From contig JADIIU010000071.1 in NCBI GenBank assembly GCA_027603945.1, positions 1-64,000 of the forward strand: a stretch of DNA of 64,000 bases, given 5' to 3'. How positions within the stretch are numbered: position 1 is the first letter of the stretch; each line of letters opens with the position of its first letter. The notes beneath the pieces were generated by a model. That model was not told the DNA's origin. It was given only the letters and a program-made list of their open reading frames with translations, and ran no database searches. A program made the position numbers and the translations under genes. Shown piece after piece: positions 33,288-43,536 of this stretch. This DNA is from Terramyces sp. JEL0728 (Eukaryota; Chytridiomycota; Chytridiomycetes; Rhizophydiales; Terramycetaceae).

Positions 33288-33784
33288 ATGAACAATTTAT
33301 CGGCAGCAGTAAAACAGCTTGTAAAGGGATATCCATCAGTGCGAACATTACCTATTCACTGGGGTGAAATCGATGTATTGCCAATTAATAGTAGAAAACC
33401 GGAAGTATTTCCAGTGTGGTATTGATTCGATACTTTGAAACTGGCAGAATATCTTTTTTTGAGCAGATAATGAAACCGCATATGAATGCAGATGATTATG
33501 TTGGGTTTCTGGATGGAAAGGGCAAAGGACCGATTGTGAAAACCATTACGATGAATTATCGCAACTTGGCAAATTATCCCGACCATATAGTACTCGCTAC
33601 CAAGGTGGATAATATTGGAAAAGATCGATTTGTGCAGCATTGCAGAATGGTGTCGCTAGAGAAGGAACTTGTAATAGCCGATGCAGAGAGTATCATTGTG
33701 AGTTATGATCACGGCAAGAAACAAAAGATTAATATACCGCAAGAATGGATAGAAGCATTTAATAAAGGCAGCGCCAGTGGTTAA
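33288..33784 (+). CDS. Hotdog-fold acyl-CoA thioesterase-like protein
   Basis: Two exons give about 158 residues with an intron at 33375-33394 (20 nt); an AG at 17 nt is skipped, as the frame requires. The protein reads IHWGEID, VLIRYFETGRISFFEQI, GPIVKTITMNYRNLANYPDH, VDNIGKDRFVQHCRMVS and AESIIVSYD, the layout of the 4HBT/YbgC hotdog family. The usual GHVNN after the Asp is replaced by KTGSISS at the exon junction. No targeting signal is obvious. Confidence 0.75.
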
Positions 33785-33926
33785 AGTAGGATTTGCGAGT
33801 TTCATCTTGCATTCCGCACGTTAATTAATGTTAATGGCTTCCAGGTAGCTACGGGGATGAGTGCCCGTCAGAGGAAGGACTTTGACGCGTTGGTCTTTTT
33901 TTCTTTTTTTTTGAGGTAGGATTTTA

Positions 33927-35386
33927 ATGGCCAAGAAGCAAAAGGTTGAAGAAAAGGATAAAATTGCTCTAGTTGAGGAAGAAATCGACGAAGAAGCTGA
34001 ACTCAACGAAGCACTGCAAAACATTAACGATGACGAAGAGGATGATGAAGATCAAGACGACGAACATCCAGAAATCAAAGCAGAGGATTTGAAAGCAGTC
34101 AAGAAAAGCAAAAAAGTCAATCCAACTGACCTCCCTGGTGTAGTTTACCTTGGTAGAATTCCCCACGGGTTTTACGAACAAGAAATGAAATCGTACTTTT
34201 CGCAATTTGGAAGTGTTACCAGACTACGATTATCTAGGAGCAAGAAAGTACAATATGCTAATATAGACCGGCAGATCAAAGCACTATGCATTTATTGAAT
34301 TTGAAAACGCAGAAGTTGCACAGATTGTTGCAGATACAATGAACAACTACTTACTCTCCAATCACCTCTTGAAATGTAATACTTACTAACAACAGGCCAG
34401 GTAGTACCAAATGACAAAGTCCATCCTGAATTATTCAAAGGGGCTGATCGTCCATTCAAAGCGCTCCCAAGAAATAAGATTGAAAGACAAAAGCACAACA
34501 AGGTATTTATAGATTTATTCAGCCAAAAACTCCTGAAGAACATCAAGTCAATTTGAAGCGCACTCTGGAAAGAAATGCCAAGAAATCAGAAAAGCTCAAA
34601 GAATTAGATTATGAGTTTGATTTCCCAACAGAATCGAGTCCAAAGAAGAAGGTGAAGAAAGATCACCCTGCAGAAACTGATTCAAATACCAAGAAAGAAA
34701 AGACTCCAACAACAAAAAAAGGTGCCGAAAAGACTGAACCTGTGAGAGCTAGTGCAAGAGGAAAGGCGAAAGAGGCTCCAGCGGAAGAGCCAAAAGGAAC
34801 AAAGACCAAAGGAAAGTCTGCCAAGAAAGAAACTGAAAAGCCTGTTTCTAAAAAGGCTGAAGAAAAGCCAGAACCAGAAGCCAAGGAAACTGCAAAGGAA
34901 ACTGCAAAGGAAACTGCAAAACCAACAAAGGGAAAGAAAGGCAAGGACTCGAAAGAAGAACCAGTCAAAGATGACGCAAAACCTGTTAAAGGGAAAAAAG
35001 AAGCAGCTAGTAAAGAAACTCCAAAGGAAGAGGCAAAATCCAAGGGTGCAACTAAGCCAGTCACTCCAAAAAAGGATGAAACTGCAGGAAAAAAGGAAGA
35101 TAAGCCAAAAAAAGCTGCAACCCCTAAAACAGAAGACGCTAAAGCCAAAAAACCGGTTGCAGCTCAAGAACCAAAGAAAGCAACAAAAAGAAGTGCATCT
35201 GAAGTCGAATCTTTGGAAGAACCAGCACCAAAAAAGGCTTCACCAACTAAAAAGCAAGCTGAAAAGAAGGAAAAGACTGCTCCGGTTGAAACAGGGCGAT
35301 CCAGTAGATCCAAACCTAACCTTGAAACTGTCAAAGCTACCAAACCGGCTAAAACAGTGTCCAAGGGAAAGCCTAAAAAGAAGTAG
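33927..35386 (+). CDS. NIFK/Nop15-like nucleolar RRM protein with long KEP-rich tail
   Basis: Four exons give about 466 residues. Introns are 34248-34266 (19 nt), 34376-34395 (20) and 34503-34522 (20). An acidic N-terminus precedes an RRM ([54 protein letters not shown]), matching Nop15/NIFK, which act in 60S ribosome assembly in the nucleolus. The following [14 protein letters not shown] is also family-typical. The last 230 residues are a low-complexity Lys/Glu/Pro/Ala tail resembling histone H1 or neurofilament sequences, far longer than in yeast Nop15. Confidence 0.85.
34883..34918 (+). repeat. 12-bp coding tandem repeat in NIFK-like tail
   Basis: Three exact copies of AAGGAAACTGCA encode Lys-Glu-Thr-Ala repeats within the low-complexity tail. 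Confidence 0.95.
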
Positions 35387-35509
35387 TTCTAAATAAATGA
35401 AGGTCTAATCATGAATGATGCTCTGCAGATATTATACTTTTGAACCTTAATTGCAACCCCACTAATTGGTTGATTGTCCAAGGTTACTTTTGCAATGTTT
35501 AAATTTGCT

Positions 35510-37091
35510 TTATTGACGCATGTCCATAAATAACTCGAGTTTATCAATTACATCTTCGTCAATCTCCATGCGACCAATGTCCTGATAGAAATTTCCTACA
35601 ATTTGGTAAATACTATTTTCTAATAGTCTTATTGCACAGCTGCTTTCGTAGATTACACACCAGCCAGTCTTTTTTCTTTTGAACAGTTTTGGAGGCAGGA
35701 AATCTAAATCGATATCGTTTGTAACTGGTTTGGCGGATTTCTTTTTAGAGTGGATGAATTTTTCAGTTAGTGTGTGTAGGTTTAAGAGTGATTTAAGGAT
35801 TTTTGGTATAGACTGGTGTACTTGTGCGTACTTGTCTTGTTCTACGCTATTACATAGTTTAATTAGCGCTGAATTAATAAAAGGCACCTTGTGTTGACCA
35901 GGTGAGAAGTTGTAGATCTTTAAACACCAATTTGGTTTCCCTTTCGATGGTATCTGCTGTGATATGTTTTCCTAATGGTAGCATATTTACAATATCGGAA
36001 ATTGCATCCAAAAACTCTGGTGATTTTTGTTGTTTTTTAATGGTATTCGTTTGCACTTGCTCAGTCTGTTTTTCAGGAAGGAATACGGATGGAACTGTTG
36101 GACCTTCAGCTGGTGCTTATTTAACAAATGAATACCTGCTAATTGCACTGGCAATTGATCAAATTCTGGCTCTTGTTCTACAAGATACTTCATTGCACCT
36201 TGCACAAACGTATCTTTCTTTTTGAAAATACCACGTTGTTCAGTCAATTCCTTCTTTTCAATAATTTTAGGAGCTGGTTTTGTAGGTTTCTTTTCCTATC
36301 ATTAAATTAATGTACCTGAAGATCCTCTTCAATGTTCAGAGACAGCTCATCAATAATAGACAGACACCTGTTGACAACTTTTCGCCAGTTGGTTTCGCTT
36401 GAATTTATATCGTTGAAAATCACATCACGGTACACTTTGTTGTTGAAGCATTTGTAGTAAAAGTTCAGGAACCCAACATATCTTTCATAGCCCTTTAATT
36501 TCATCTTTTCCAAATCATTGTTGATATTAAGAGAAATGGAATCTGTTGGTAATGTGAGGTACATGGAAATCAGTTCGTGGTAAATCTGCCAAATGCATAC
36601 CCTACTAACTCCAGATAAAAACAAGCGGTAGATTTTGGATAAACTGAATTCATACCCAGCCCTAGAATTAATCCAATACTTGCAGGTAAAAAAATACGTT
36701 GAGGAATGTAAAACACAGAGTGTAAATCGTGCTGAATTTCAATCCTGTTTCAACCGCAAACAAAGAAATACTCTTTGTCTTGAAATATAGTCGTCCGCAT
36801 AAAGCAGGAAATTGTAGCACATCCTTTTTCAATCTATATATTCCATAGCTCAATCCTAATCCAAGATGGAAAATCAGCGAGTACAAATCAAAGTCAGGGA
36901 ATACCAGATGCAGCAAGTACCAATGGTTCATTCGGTAAAAGGAAAATAATCTGTTTTTACCGATTGTTGAATACACTTGTTTATGATTGTATCTATAAGT
37001 GAGAACGAGTAAGCAAAATATCGCATCTGGGTTAATAAAGAGTACTCTTGATTCCACCTATAATTACGTTAAATGTTACCGGTAAGAGCAT
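35510..37091 (-). CDS. NDC1: Nucleoporin/SPB membrane protein Ndc1
   Basis: Six exons give about 493 residues. Introns are 37058-37079 (22 nt), 36679-36697 (19), 36296-36315 (20), 36116-36135 (20) and 35869-35887 (19, donor GTGCC). The N-terminal half is hydrophobic with several membrane segments (LVFPDFDLYSLIFHLGLGLS, FSTIYTLCFTFLNYW). The C-terminal cytosolic half ends in ALIKLCNSVEQDKYAQVHQS followed by IPKILKSLLNL, the most conserved Ndc1 signature. Ndc1 anchors nuclear pores and, in yeasts, the spindle pole body. The start at 37091 is set by frame across the first intron. Confidence 0.8.
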
Positions 37092-37303
37092 AGTCGGCGA
37101 ACCCAGCAACTGCTATCCCAAAGATTGCCGATTGAATCATTAATTTTTTTTATGGAGAAATGAGATTGGGATTACACTCATTCTGCGACCGGATTCATAC
37201 CACTACAAATTACCCGGCGCCAGCTTATTTAGATTCTATTTGATCTGTCAGATTCAAATCTACACCAGCGGAATAAGCTTTATAAGCAAAATATACAAGT
37301 TTA

Positions 37304-37945
37304 TTAAGGAATCCGGACCGATCGCAGTATTTTATATTCCAAAGACTCTTCCTTGGTCATTTCCCCAATAATCTGTAAGCAAGAATACTGCTTCCTGTTT
37401 AACTTGTCGAATGTTTCCCTTGACCATCCATTTCTACCCGGATCAAAATAATACACATATTTATCATCAATCCCTACTACGGTTTTACTGTGGCCTTGAT
37501 ACTGAAGATACAGCGGATATTGTTTGGTAGTAAAATGCTTCTGCAGGAATTCAACTAGTAACACATTGTCTTGTTTATGAAAATCATAAATGACATTCTT
37601 GATACAGTAATAATTTAGTATTGTTGATACTTCAGTTGTTCCAATCCATTTTCTAGAATCAATTACTTGATAATTGAAATCCTGTGCTCCTTGTTCGTCA
37701 AATCCCGCTTTCCATGCTTCATGTAGACTATACTGTATTTGTCTGGTGTTTTTAGGTAGCTTGGGAAATTCGCTGGTTATTGTAAGAAAGTTTTGATAGC
37801 CGCAAGACCAGTTATTTGGTGATTTGTGGAATAAGCAAGGCCGAGATATCAATTTTAAGTTCTTGCTCAGCGAAACAAACTGTGAATACTGGCACTGATG
37901 ATCGTCCTCCTCTGTAATGATTTTGCAATACTCGCATTCCTTCAT
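37304..37945 (-). CDS. C78-family peptidase (ZUP1/UFSP-like) with N-terminal Zn motif
   Basis: This is a 213-residue, single-exon protein. A short CxxC...H-x-C motif (CEYCKIITEEDDHQC) resembles the zinc finger of ZUP1. The papain-like core has the catalytic Cys48 in NNWSCGYQN, AWKAGFDEQGAQDFN, RKWIGTTEVST, the catalytic His in YQGHSKTVVGID and Asp in YYFDPG. The family includes UFM1-specific proteases and K63-specific deubiquitinase ZUP1, with S. pombe Mug105 among fungi. The zinc motif favours ZUP1-type activity, which is inference. It is shorter than animal homologues. Confidence 0.8.
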   Translation of the reverse strand: MKECEYCKIITEEDDHQCQYSQFVSLSKNLKLISRPCLFHKSPNNWSCGYQNFLTITSEFPKLPKNTRQIQYSLHEAWKAGFDEQGAQDFNYQVIDSRKWIGTTEVSTILNYYCIKNVIYDFHKQDNVLLVEFLQKHFTTKQYPLYLQYQGHSKTVVGIDDKYVYYFDPGRNGWSRETFDKLNRKQYSCLQIIGEMTKEESLEYKILRSVRIP

Positions 37946-37983
37946 TTTGAAAATCCTTTTTTTCTAATCAAATCCAAATCCAA

Positions 37984-38412
37984 ATGTTGAAGAGATTCAT
38001 TACAAAACATTTTGGAGGAAGTAATTAATACTTAACAGCAGTCCCAACAAAAATCTCTGATTTGGAATGGCTAATCAGAGTCAATCCAGAATCAACAAAC
38101 TCTACTCCACAAGCATTCGAATACCGTAAAGTATCTCCTGGAAATCAACCAGACTATCAAGCCCCAAAAACAGAAAAACTGTTCAAGAATAGATATTACG
38201 AAAAGGATACTAGAAGACAATATCCGCAGACCGTTGTATTTAGCCCTAATGATGTCAAATTGATTGGAACTGGGTAATCATTGTTTTATTATAGTGATAA
38301 ATTCGAGCCGCCAGTGATTAACAACAGGTACAAGTACAAAGCATCTGCACCACATTTAGATCCTACTGGGTCTGCTGCTAACCCAGAATTTTCTATTCGC
38401 GCAGTTGAATAA
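37984..38412 (+). CDS. Complex I 21 kDa subunit-like protein (NUZM type)
   Basis: Three exons give about 129 residues. Introns are 38021-38038 (18 nt, or 21 nt to 38041 because of a CAGCAG tandem acceptor) and 38274-38294 (21). The protein begins with a basic leader, then LIRVNPESTNSTPQAFEYRK and RYYEKDTRRQYPQTVVFS. The pattern of a PES/YR segment followed by YF/Y-x-RD-x-RR-x-YPQ recalls the fungal 21 kDa accessory subunit of NADH:ubiquinone oxidoreductase. If correct the organism keeps complex I. The match rests on a short motif. Confidence 0.5.
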
Positions 38413-38455
38413 AACAAATGCAAAGTCTTTTTCTATATTTATTTTTAAATTACAA

Positions 38456-38989
38456 TTAATACGGTTGGTGGAAACCTCTTCCTCTTCCTCTAGGGAAACC
38501 TCTACCTCTTCCCCTAGGGAACCCTCTGGCTCTTCCTCTGCCTCTGCCCCGCATAAAATATGGGACGTTGGTTCTCTTTGGTGTGACTGTAATAACCCTT
38601 CCTTTAAACATACTTTCATTCAAAGCGATAGAATTCTTTACAGATTGTACATCAGCAAACTCGACATACCCAAACCTATATTACCATCATTTACCCTTTT
38701 GGATGCCCAGTATACTTGTCACAGAGTATAGTTACTCTGTTTATTGTGCCGCAGGATTGAAAGTGGGCTTGGATTTCTTCTGGAGTTGAGGAATAGTCAA
38801 CCTGGGTTAGCAAAGAGTACATTGCCGATATGGACGGATCTGGAGTCAATTTCATGGCGTGCTTGGTCGTCTTGTTGTTGCTGCTCTGTTTGAGCTTGCA
38901 GTTCTTTGATTTTCTGTGCTTCTTGCTCTGATTCCTGGTGTCTCTTTGTTATATCTGGCTATTCGTTAATTCAATTGTACTGTTTCCAT
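38456..38989 (-). CDS. PABPN1-like nuclear poly(A)-binding protein
   Basis: Four exons give about 157 residues. Introns are 38959-38980 (22 nt), 38802-38820 (19) and 38676-38694 (19). A helical Gln/Glu-rich N-terminus leads into a single [59 protein letters not shown]. The tail is Arg/Gly-rich ([16 protein letters not shown]) and ends HQPY. This is the classic architecture of PABPN1/Pab2, which binds nascent poly(A) tails in the nucleus. The RGG tail is a likely methylation target. Confidence 0.92.
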
Positions 38990-39393
38990 TTTGAAATTGA
39001 AAAAAATAAAGGTCGTGAATTGGATCTGATTTTTGTCACTGCTTAAATCTAATTGCCCTATTACGGCGTAATTAATCTGGCATTCATAACTGACAAAGGG
39101 ATTTACGATGGTTTAGCCCAGTTTGTGTCGCAGATGGAACGATGGCTGCTAATCAACGAAACTCGAATATAACCCGGGTTTAAGCAACTGTGATGCGGAT
39201 AATATTCAATTGAGGATCATACTTGTAACCTGCACGGCTAAAATCCAACCCGTAGAGAGACTTATGGCTCGACTTGGCACGGCAATTGCGCTACGGATGT
39301 CAGATTCCAATCTCCTCCTAATTTCAAGCATTTTATCCAGGCTGGTCAAGTAAAGCTAAAGGTGGCTGCCAATTTTCTCAACCTCATTCTGGA
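38990..39393. other. Divergent intergenic region
   Basis: No supported gene lies between the PABPN1-like and Ede1-like starts. It is GC-richer than other gaps. A GATTCCAATC string near 39302 loosely recalls a tRNA T-loop but no cloverleaf could be drawn. Confidence 0.4.
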
Positions 39394-42300
39394 ATGAATC
39401 AAGAAAGTACAGTGAAAATTAACCTAGATTTCACTCCAATAGAACTAGCGCAGTATGCGAAATGGTTCAAACAATTGGATACAGAAAATTTAGGAATAAT
39501 TACCCCTCAAAAAATAGTTTCATTGCTCACAAAATCAGGGCTGGAACAGTCAAAGCTTTCACTTATTTGGGAATTAGTAGATGAAGACAAGAAAGGATTC
39601 TTGAAGCAAGCGGATTTCAACAAAGCAATGAAATATGTCAGTTTGGGACAAATTGGTGGGAAAATCGCCGCATCTAGTCTATCACTACCAACGCCATTGC
39701 CTATATTCAAGGGATTTAACGATGAAGAAAAGGAGTTTACCATAACCTCAGAAGAAAGACAGAGATTTACAGTCTTTTTCGAACAAGCCAAGTATTTTTT
39801 ACTAATCCAGTCCTGCTGACGGCCATTTAAATGCAGCTCAAGTCAAAGATATCTTTATGAAATCAAATTTGTCACCAGAAGTATTGGGAGCAGTCTGGAT
39901 ATTGATTGATAAGGATGGCAAGTTCAACGTGAACCAGTTTATTGCTGGAATGGTTATTTTGGCACGAATTAAACTGGGAACTCTTCCTGGGGTTCCTGCT
40001 ACACTTCCTCCTGGAATGCTATTACCTGCTACAAACGGCGTTGCAGGAGGCAAGACCCCTGTCAGATCAAACACTGTTGATTCTGCCCATCTACCGTTTA
40101 CTGCATTGCCATTGCCAACTTCAACTAATTTCCAAGCAGGCATTACCGATATTGAGAAAACACAATATGCTAGCTTCTTTGATACCTTGGATAAGGAAAA
40201 GAAGGGACTGCTGAATGGTAGATTTAATTAATTTAGGTGGTGAATGCTCTCCATTCTTTTTAAAGTCTAAATTGCCACCTAATGATTTGGCGCAAATTTG
40301 GGAGTTGGTTGATACTAACAAGACAGGGTCTATCAATAGGGATGGATTCGTTTCTGCAATGCACCTAATCAAGAAAAGGATGACAGGCGCTCCACTTCCT
40401 GCTGCTGCACCAAAGGCTAGCACACCAGTTCAAGACTTGTTGTCTCTTTCAGATACTGTTGTACCAAATACTCCAACAATATCAAGTATTGGTACCCCGG
40501 CAATGCTTCCAGCTAGTTTACCATTTAATCCATTATCTCCAAGTACCCCAAAGAATGCACCATTGACTGAAAAGAAATTCAATCCATTGGCTGATTTAGG
40601 AGGACTCTCATCAGCTATTCCATCTTTGGGGACCTTTGGATCATCTTTCAATGCACCAACAAATAGCTTGGAACTAAAGGAAATCGCATTAAGAGAACAA
40701 ACACTCTCAGTAAGAAAACAGGAATTGGAGGTATTTGAAGCCCAGCTGATGGATCTCAAACCAAGCGCTGAAGAGCTGAAAAAGAAGAGAGACGACGTTG
40801 AAGCAGAGTACAAGACTGTAACGGAAAAACGTAACGCTATCAGTATTGAGTTATCCCAGCTTCGTGCCACGTATGAAGCTGATTTGGAGCTTGTTCGCGA
40901 TACTCAGGCAATCATTTACCGCGAAGCTCAAAATTTAAAAGTCGCAGAAGCTGAGTTGAATCAGTATAGGGAAGCGTTGAAACTTGTAAAAGCAGAAATG
41001 GAGAATTTGGCTCTGCAAAAAGCGAAACAGCAAACAGACATGGCCGATTACAAAAAGAAAATATCTGAACTCACCGAGGAAACAAACATGATGAGGGCAG
41101 AATCCAACAAAATTGCGCAAGAGGTGAAGCAGCAACAGACTTATGTTGATGTAAACATGAAACTGCTGGAAAGCACACGAGAAGATTACAAGCAAGTGAA
41201 ATACAATCTCGAACAAGAAACTCACAAATTGGAACAAGAAAGGAAACGGGTAATTCAATTGGAACAACAAGCATCAGTTCAAGAGGCAATTATAGTTCGT
41301 GAAAGGGAAAAAATTACCCAAGCCGAAAAAGATCGTCAAAACCAATTAAAGAAATCTCAAATGTTGGCAAATTCGATGACCAACTTGTCATTGGAAAAGG
41401 AGCAGATTAGTGCTATGGTTTCTGATATTGATTTCCCAGTTACCCCACCACCTGCCATCCCATCATCAGACACTAAGCCGGCTAGACCAATTACCACTGT
41501 AGAAACGGAACCATTCCAGCCAATCACTACCAATACAGAAAAGAAATTGGACGATGGACCAAAATCTGCCACTTCATTTACTTCAAATGGCAGCAAAAAT
41601 ATTGGCAAGACTGAAAAAGCAAAAAGAGATAGCATGGATTTAGATTCCCTGTTGGAATCAAATAAACCAAAGCGCGGCAACTCCAATGACCTCATCAAAG
41701 AACAAACATCCCCAGCGAGAAGCACAAAGTCTGCACCAGATGCAATATCTTCTGCAATCGTTCAAACTCCAAAATCTTTACAAACAAAAACTTTTGCCAA
41801 TGAACTAAAAGCCAAGGGGACATCTGAATTTGAATCTGCATTCCCTCCAATTGAGCAAGTCAAGCAATCTAATATTACCAGAGGTAGCTCTGTTGATAGT
41901 CTGGACATGGCTGCTGAAATGGCAAAAGCATTCCAAACCAAAGATCTTAAACCCCCTGTTGGTGGTTCTATAGTGTCTGGCAACACAGGCTCTGTTCAGC
42001 GTCCAAACACTAAAGATTTTGATTCTAAATTTACATTCGATACTTCATTTGCACCAATGTCGCCTTCAAAAACTGGAAACGCGTTCTTTAGTTCTAATCC
42101 ACCTAAAGAATCTAGTTTTGGTGATTTCAACGAAGCATTTGGCGATACTCCTGCATTCTCTGCACCAGCACAAAACCTTGACGACATATTTGGAGCACCA
42201 CCTCCAGCAAGTGTCAACTTGAATAAGGATGATCCATTTGGAACTGTAGATTTCAAAAACGCATTTATTCAACCGCCTCCTCGTACAAACTCTCCTGATA

Positions 42301-42442
42301 TTCCCGAAGTCACTCAAATCACTGCATTAGGGTTTTCCAAAGGTATTCGTTTCTAACATTAGAACAAGCTCTAAATGCTCTGGAGATATATTCATTTAAT
42401 GTGCAGGAAGCAATTCAGTACCTCTTAGATTCTGCAAAATAA
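39394..42442 (+). CDS. EDE1: Ede1/Eps15-like endocytic scaffold
   Basis: Four exons give about 996 residues. Introns are 39792-39810 (19 nt), 40218-40236 (19) and 42343-42362 (20). Three EH domains occupy roughly residues 10-105, 110-200 and 245-340, each with an EF-hand-like DxD/E...G loop and a W-x-LVD (WELVDEDKKG, WILIDKDGKF, WELVDTNKTG). A long coiled coil follows (EIALREQTLSVRKQELEVFE onward), then a Ser/Pro/Asn-rich region and a C-terminal UBA domain (VTQITALGFSKEQALNALEI) completed by the last exon. The domain order equals yeast Ede1, an early clathrin-mediated endocytosis factor that binds NPF motifs and ubiquitin. Confidence 0.92.
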
Positions 42443-42472
42443 ATATCTCGTTTCAAATTAGCAATTTGCTAT

Positions 42473-42876
42473 TTATGCGGTTCTTTCAATCTGACGCTTG
42501 CATTCTTTGTAACAGTCTGTTTAAATCACAATTTATATTTACAATTATAGTGGCCATTGGTTCGCAAACATATCCAGCAGAACTTGGTCTTGCAATTACA
42601 CTTGACTTGATAGTCACAGCCGCCCTCTTTGACTATATGGATGCCACAAAATGGACATTGCTTGGTATTGGATTTCAAGTACTCCAAAGTTGGGCTGTCC
42701 TCATCCAAGTCTACTTCCATTACACTGAGAGAAACAGAATGCTCGGATTCAAGCAAAGAATCAGCAGATATATCAATTTGAAGTTCTGGAAAAGCATTCT
42801 CAGAGCCTCTGATAGAGCACAAGGAGTATTCTGATCCATATCCGGATTTAGTCAATTCATCAGAGCTGTCAGTCAT
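42473..42876 (-). CDS. Small IBR/RING2-type zinc-binding protein
   Basis: About 125 residues if a 26-nt intron (42517-42542) is spliced, or 116 residues ending at 42526 if not. The C-terminal half reads KQCPFCGIHIVKEGGCDYQV, CNCKTKFCWICLRTNGHYN, supplying the eight Cys/His ligands of an IBR or RING2 domain. RING1 and the rest of a typical RBR ubiquitin ligase are absent, so it may be a partial or specialised protein. The N-terminus is acidic and Ser-rich. The start codon is 25 bp from the divergent MYND gene start. Confidence 0.65.
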
Positions 42877-42901
42877 CTCAAAAAAGTTGCAAAAAAAGAA
42901 A

Positions 42902-43423
42902 ATGGATTTTGATTCTTATATGCATTCCTGTGCTGTTTGCGAGTCTACAGAGGATCTCAGATTATGTACGGAATGTCAGCAATGTTGCTACTGTTCAAAA
43001 GACTGTCTGAAGAAGGACCATACGAATCATCAGAAATATTGCTCCTCATTCAAAAAATTCAAGGCACTAGCGGATTTATTCCAAAATGATGAGCGCTACA
43101 AATCAATATTAATACAGCATGCTACAATGCCAGTTGGTAAAATCGAGCAGAATGGACGTCGGTTAGTTCAGTTTGACTTTTCACGCGTTGAAGATTTGGA
43201 TAATATGATTAATCCAGATTTTTTGATGTCTGGAGGTCAGGTGGATGTGAAGATTCGAGTTGCGTTATTAAATGAAGAGGAGGATAAGCAATCGCAGTGG
43301 TATATTGCAATGGCTTACACCAAATACTACGACTTGGAGAAGGAAGCGGCTGTTGCCTTTACGTTGAAATTAGAAGATGGATATTTGGTAAAACCGTTTG
43401 TAATACCTTTGAAACCCGAATAA
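42902..43423 (+). CDS. MYND zinc-finger protein
   Basis: This is a 173-residue, single-exon protein. The MYND finger at residues about 9-47 shows CAVC, CTEC, CCYCSKDC and HTNHQKYC with the full set of ligands. The remaining 120 residues (LVQFDFSRVEDLDNMINPDF, QWYIAMAYTKYYDLEKEAAV) match no family I know. MYND fingers mediate protein-protein contacts. It shares a very short divergent promoter with the IBR-type gene. Confidence 0.75.
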   Translation: MDFDSYMHSCAVCESTEDLRLCTECQQCCYCSKDCLKKDHTNHQKYCSSFKKFKALADLFQNDERYKSILIQHATMPVGKIEQNGRRLVQFDFSRVEDLDNMINPDFLMSGGQVDVKIRVALLNEEEDKQSQWYIAMAYTKYYDLEKEAAVAFTLKLEDGYLVKPFVIPLKPE

Positions 43424-43536
43424 ATTATTTTGAAAAATGATGACTGCGACTCAGTCCTGGGTTAGAATCTCTTCGAGAGTGCCATATCTCATGTCCGAAT
43501 AGCAAAATAAAGTGTCCAGAAAACTATACTTTTTTA

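Noticed and set aside
34663..35167. Two long minus-strand open frames (161 codons each) rich in Ser/Phe/Ala or Phe/Leu.
   Set aside because: They are mirror images of the Lys/Glu-rich tail of the NIFK-like gene, whose codon bias removes stops on the other strand.
37068..37139. A short minus-strand frame starting MIQSAIFGIAVAGFADYA just upstream of NDC1.
   Set aside because: It overlaps the NDC1 start in another frame and ends within or just after the first intron; it may be an upstream ORF but there is no support.
39280..39330. A tRNA-like T-loop string (GATTCCAATC) in the gap before the Ede1-like gene.
   Set aside because: The G53-C61 pair is missing and no acceptor stem or anticodon arm could be drawn.
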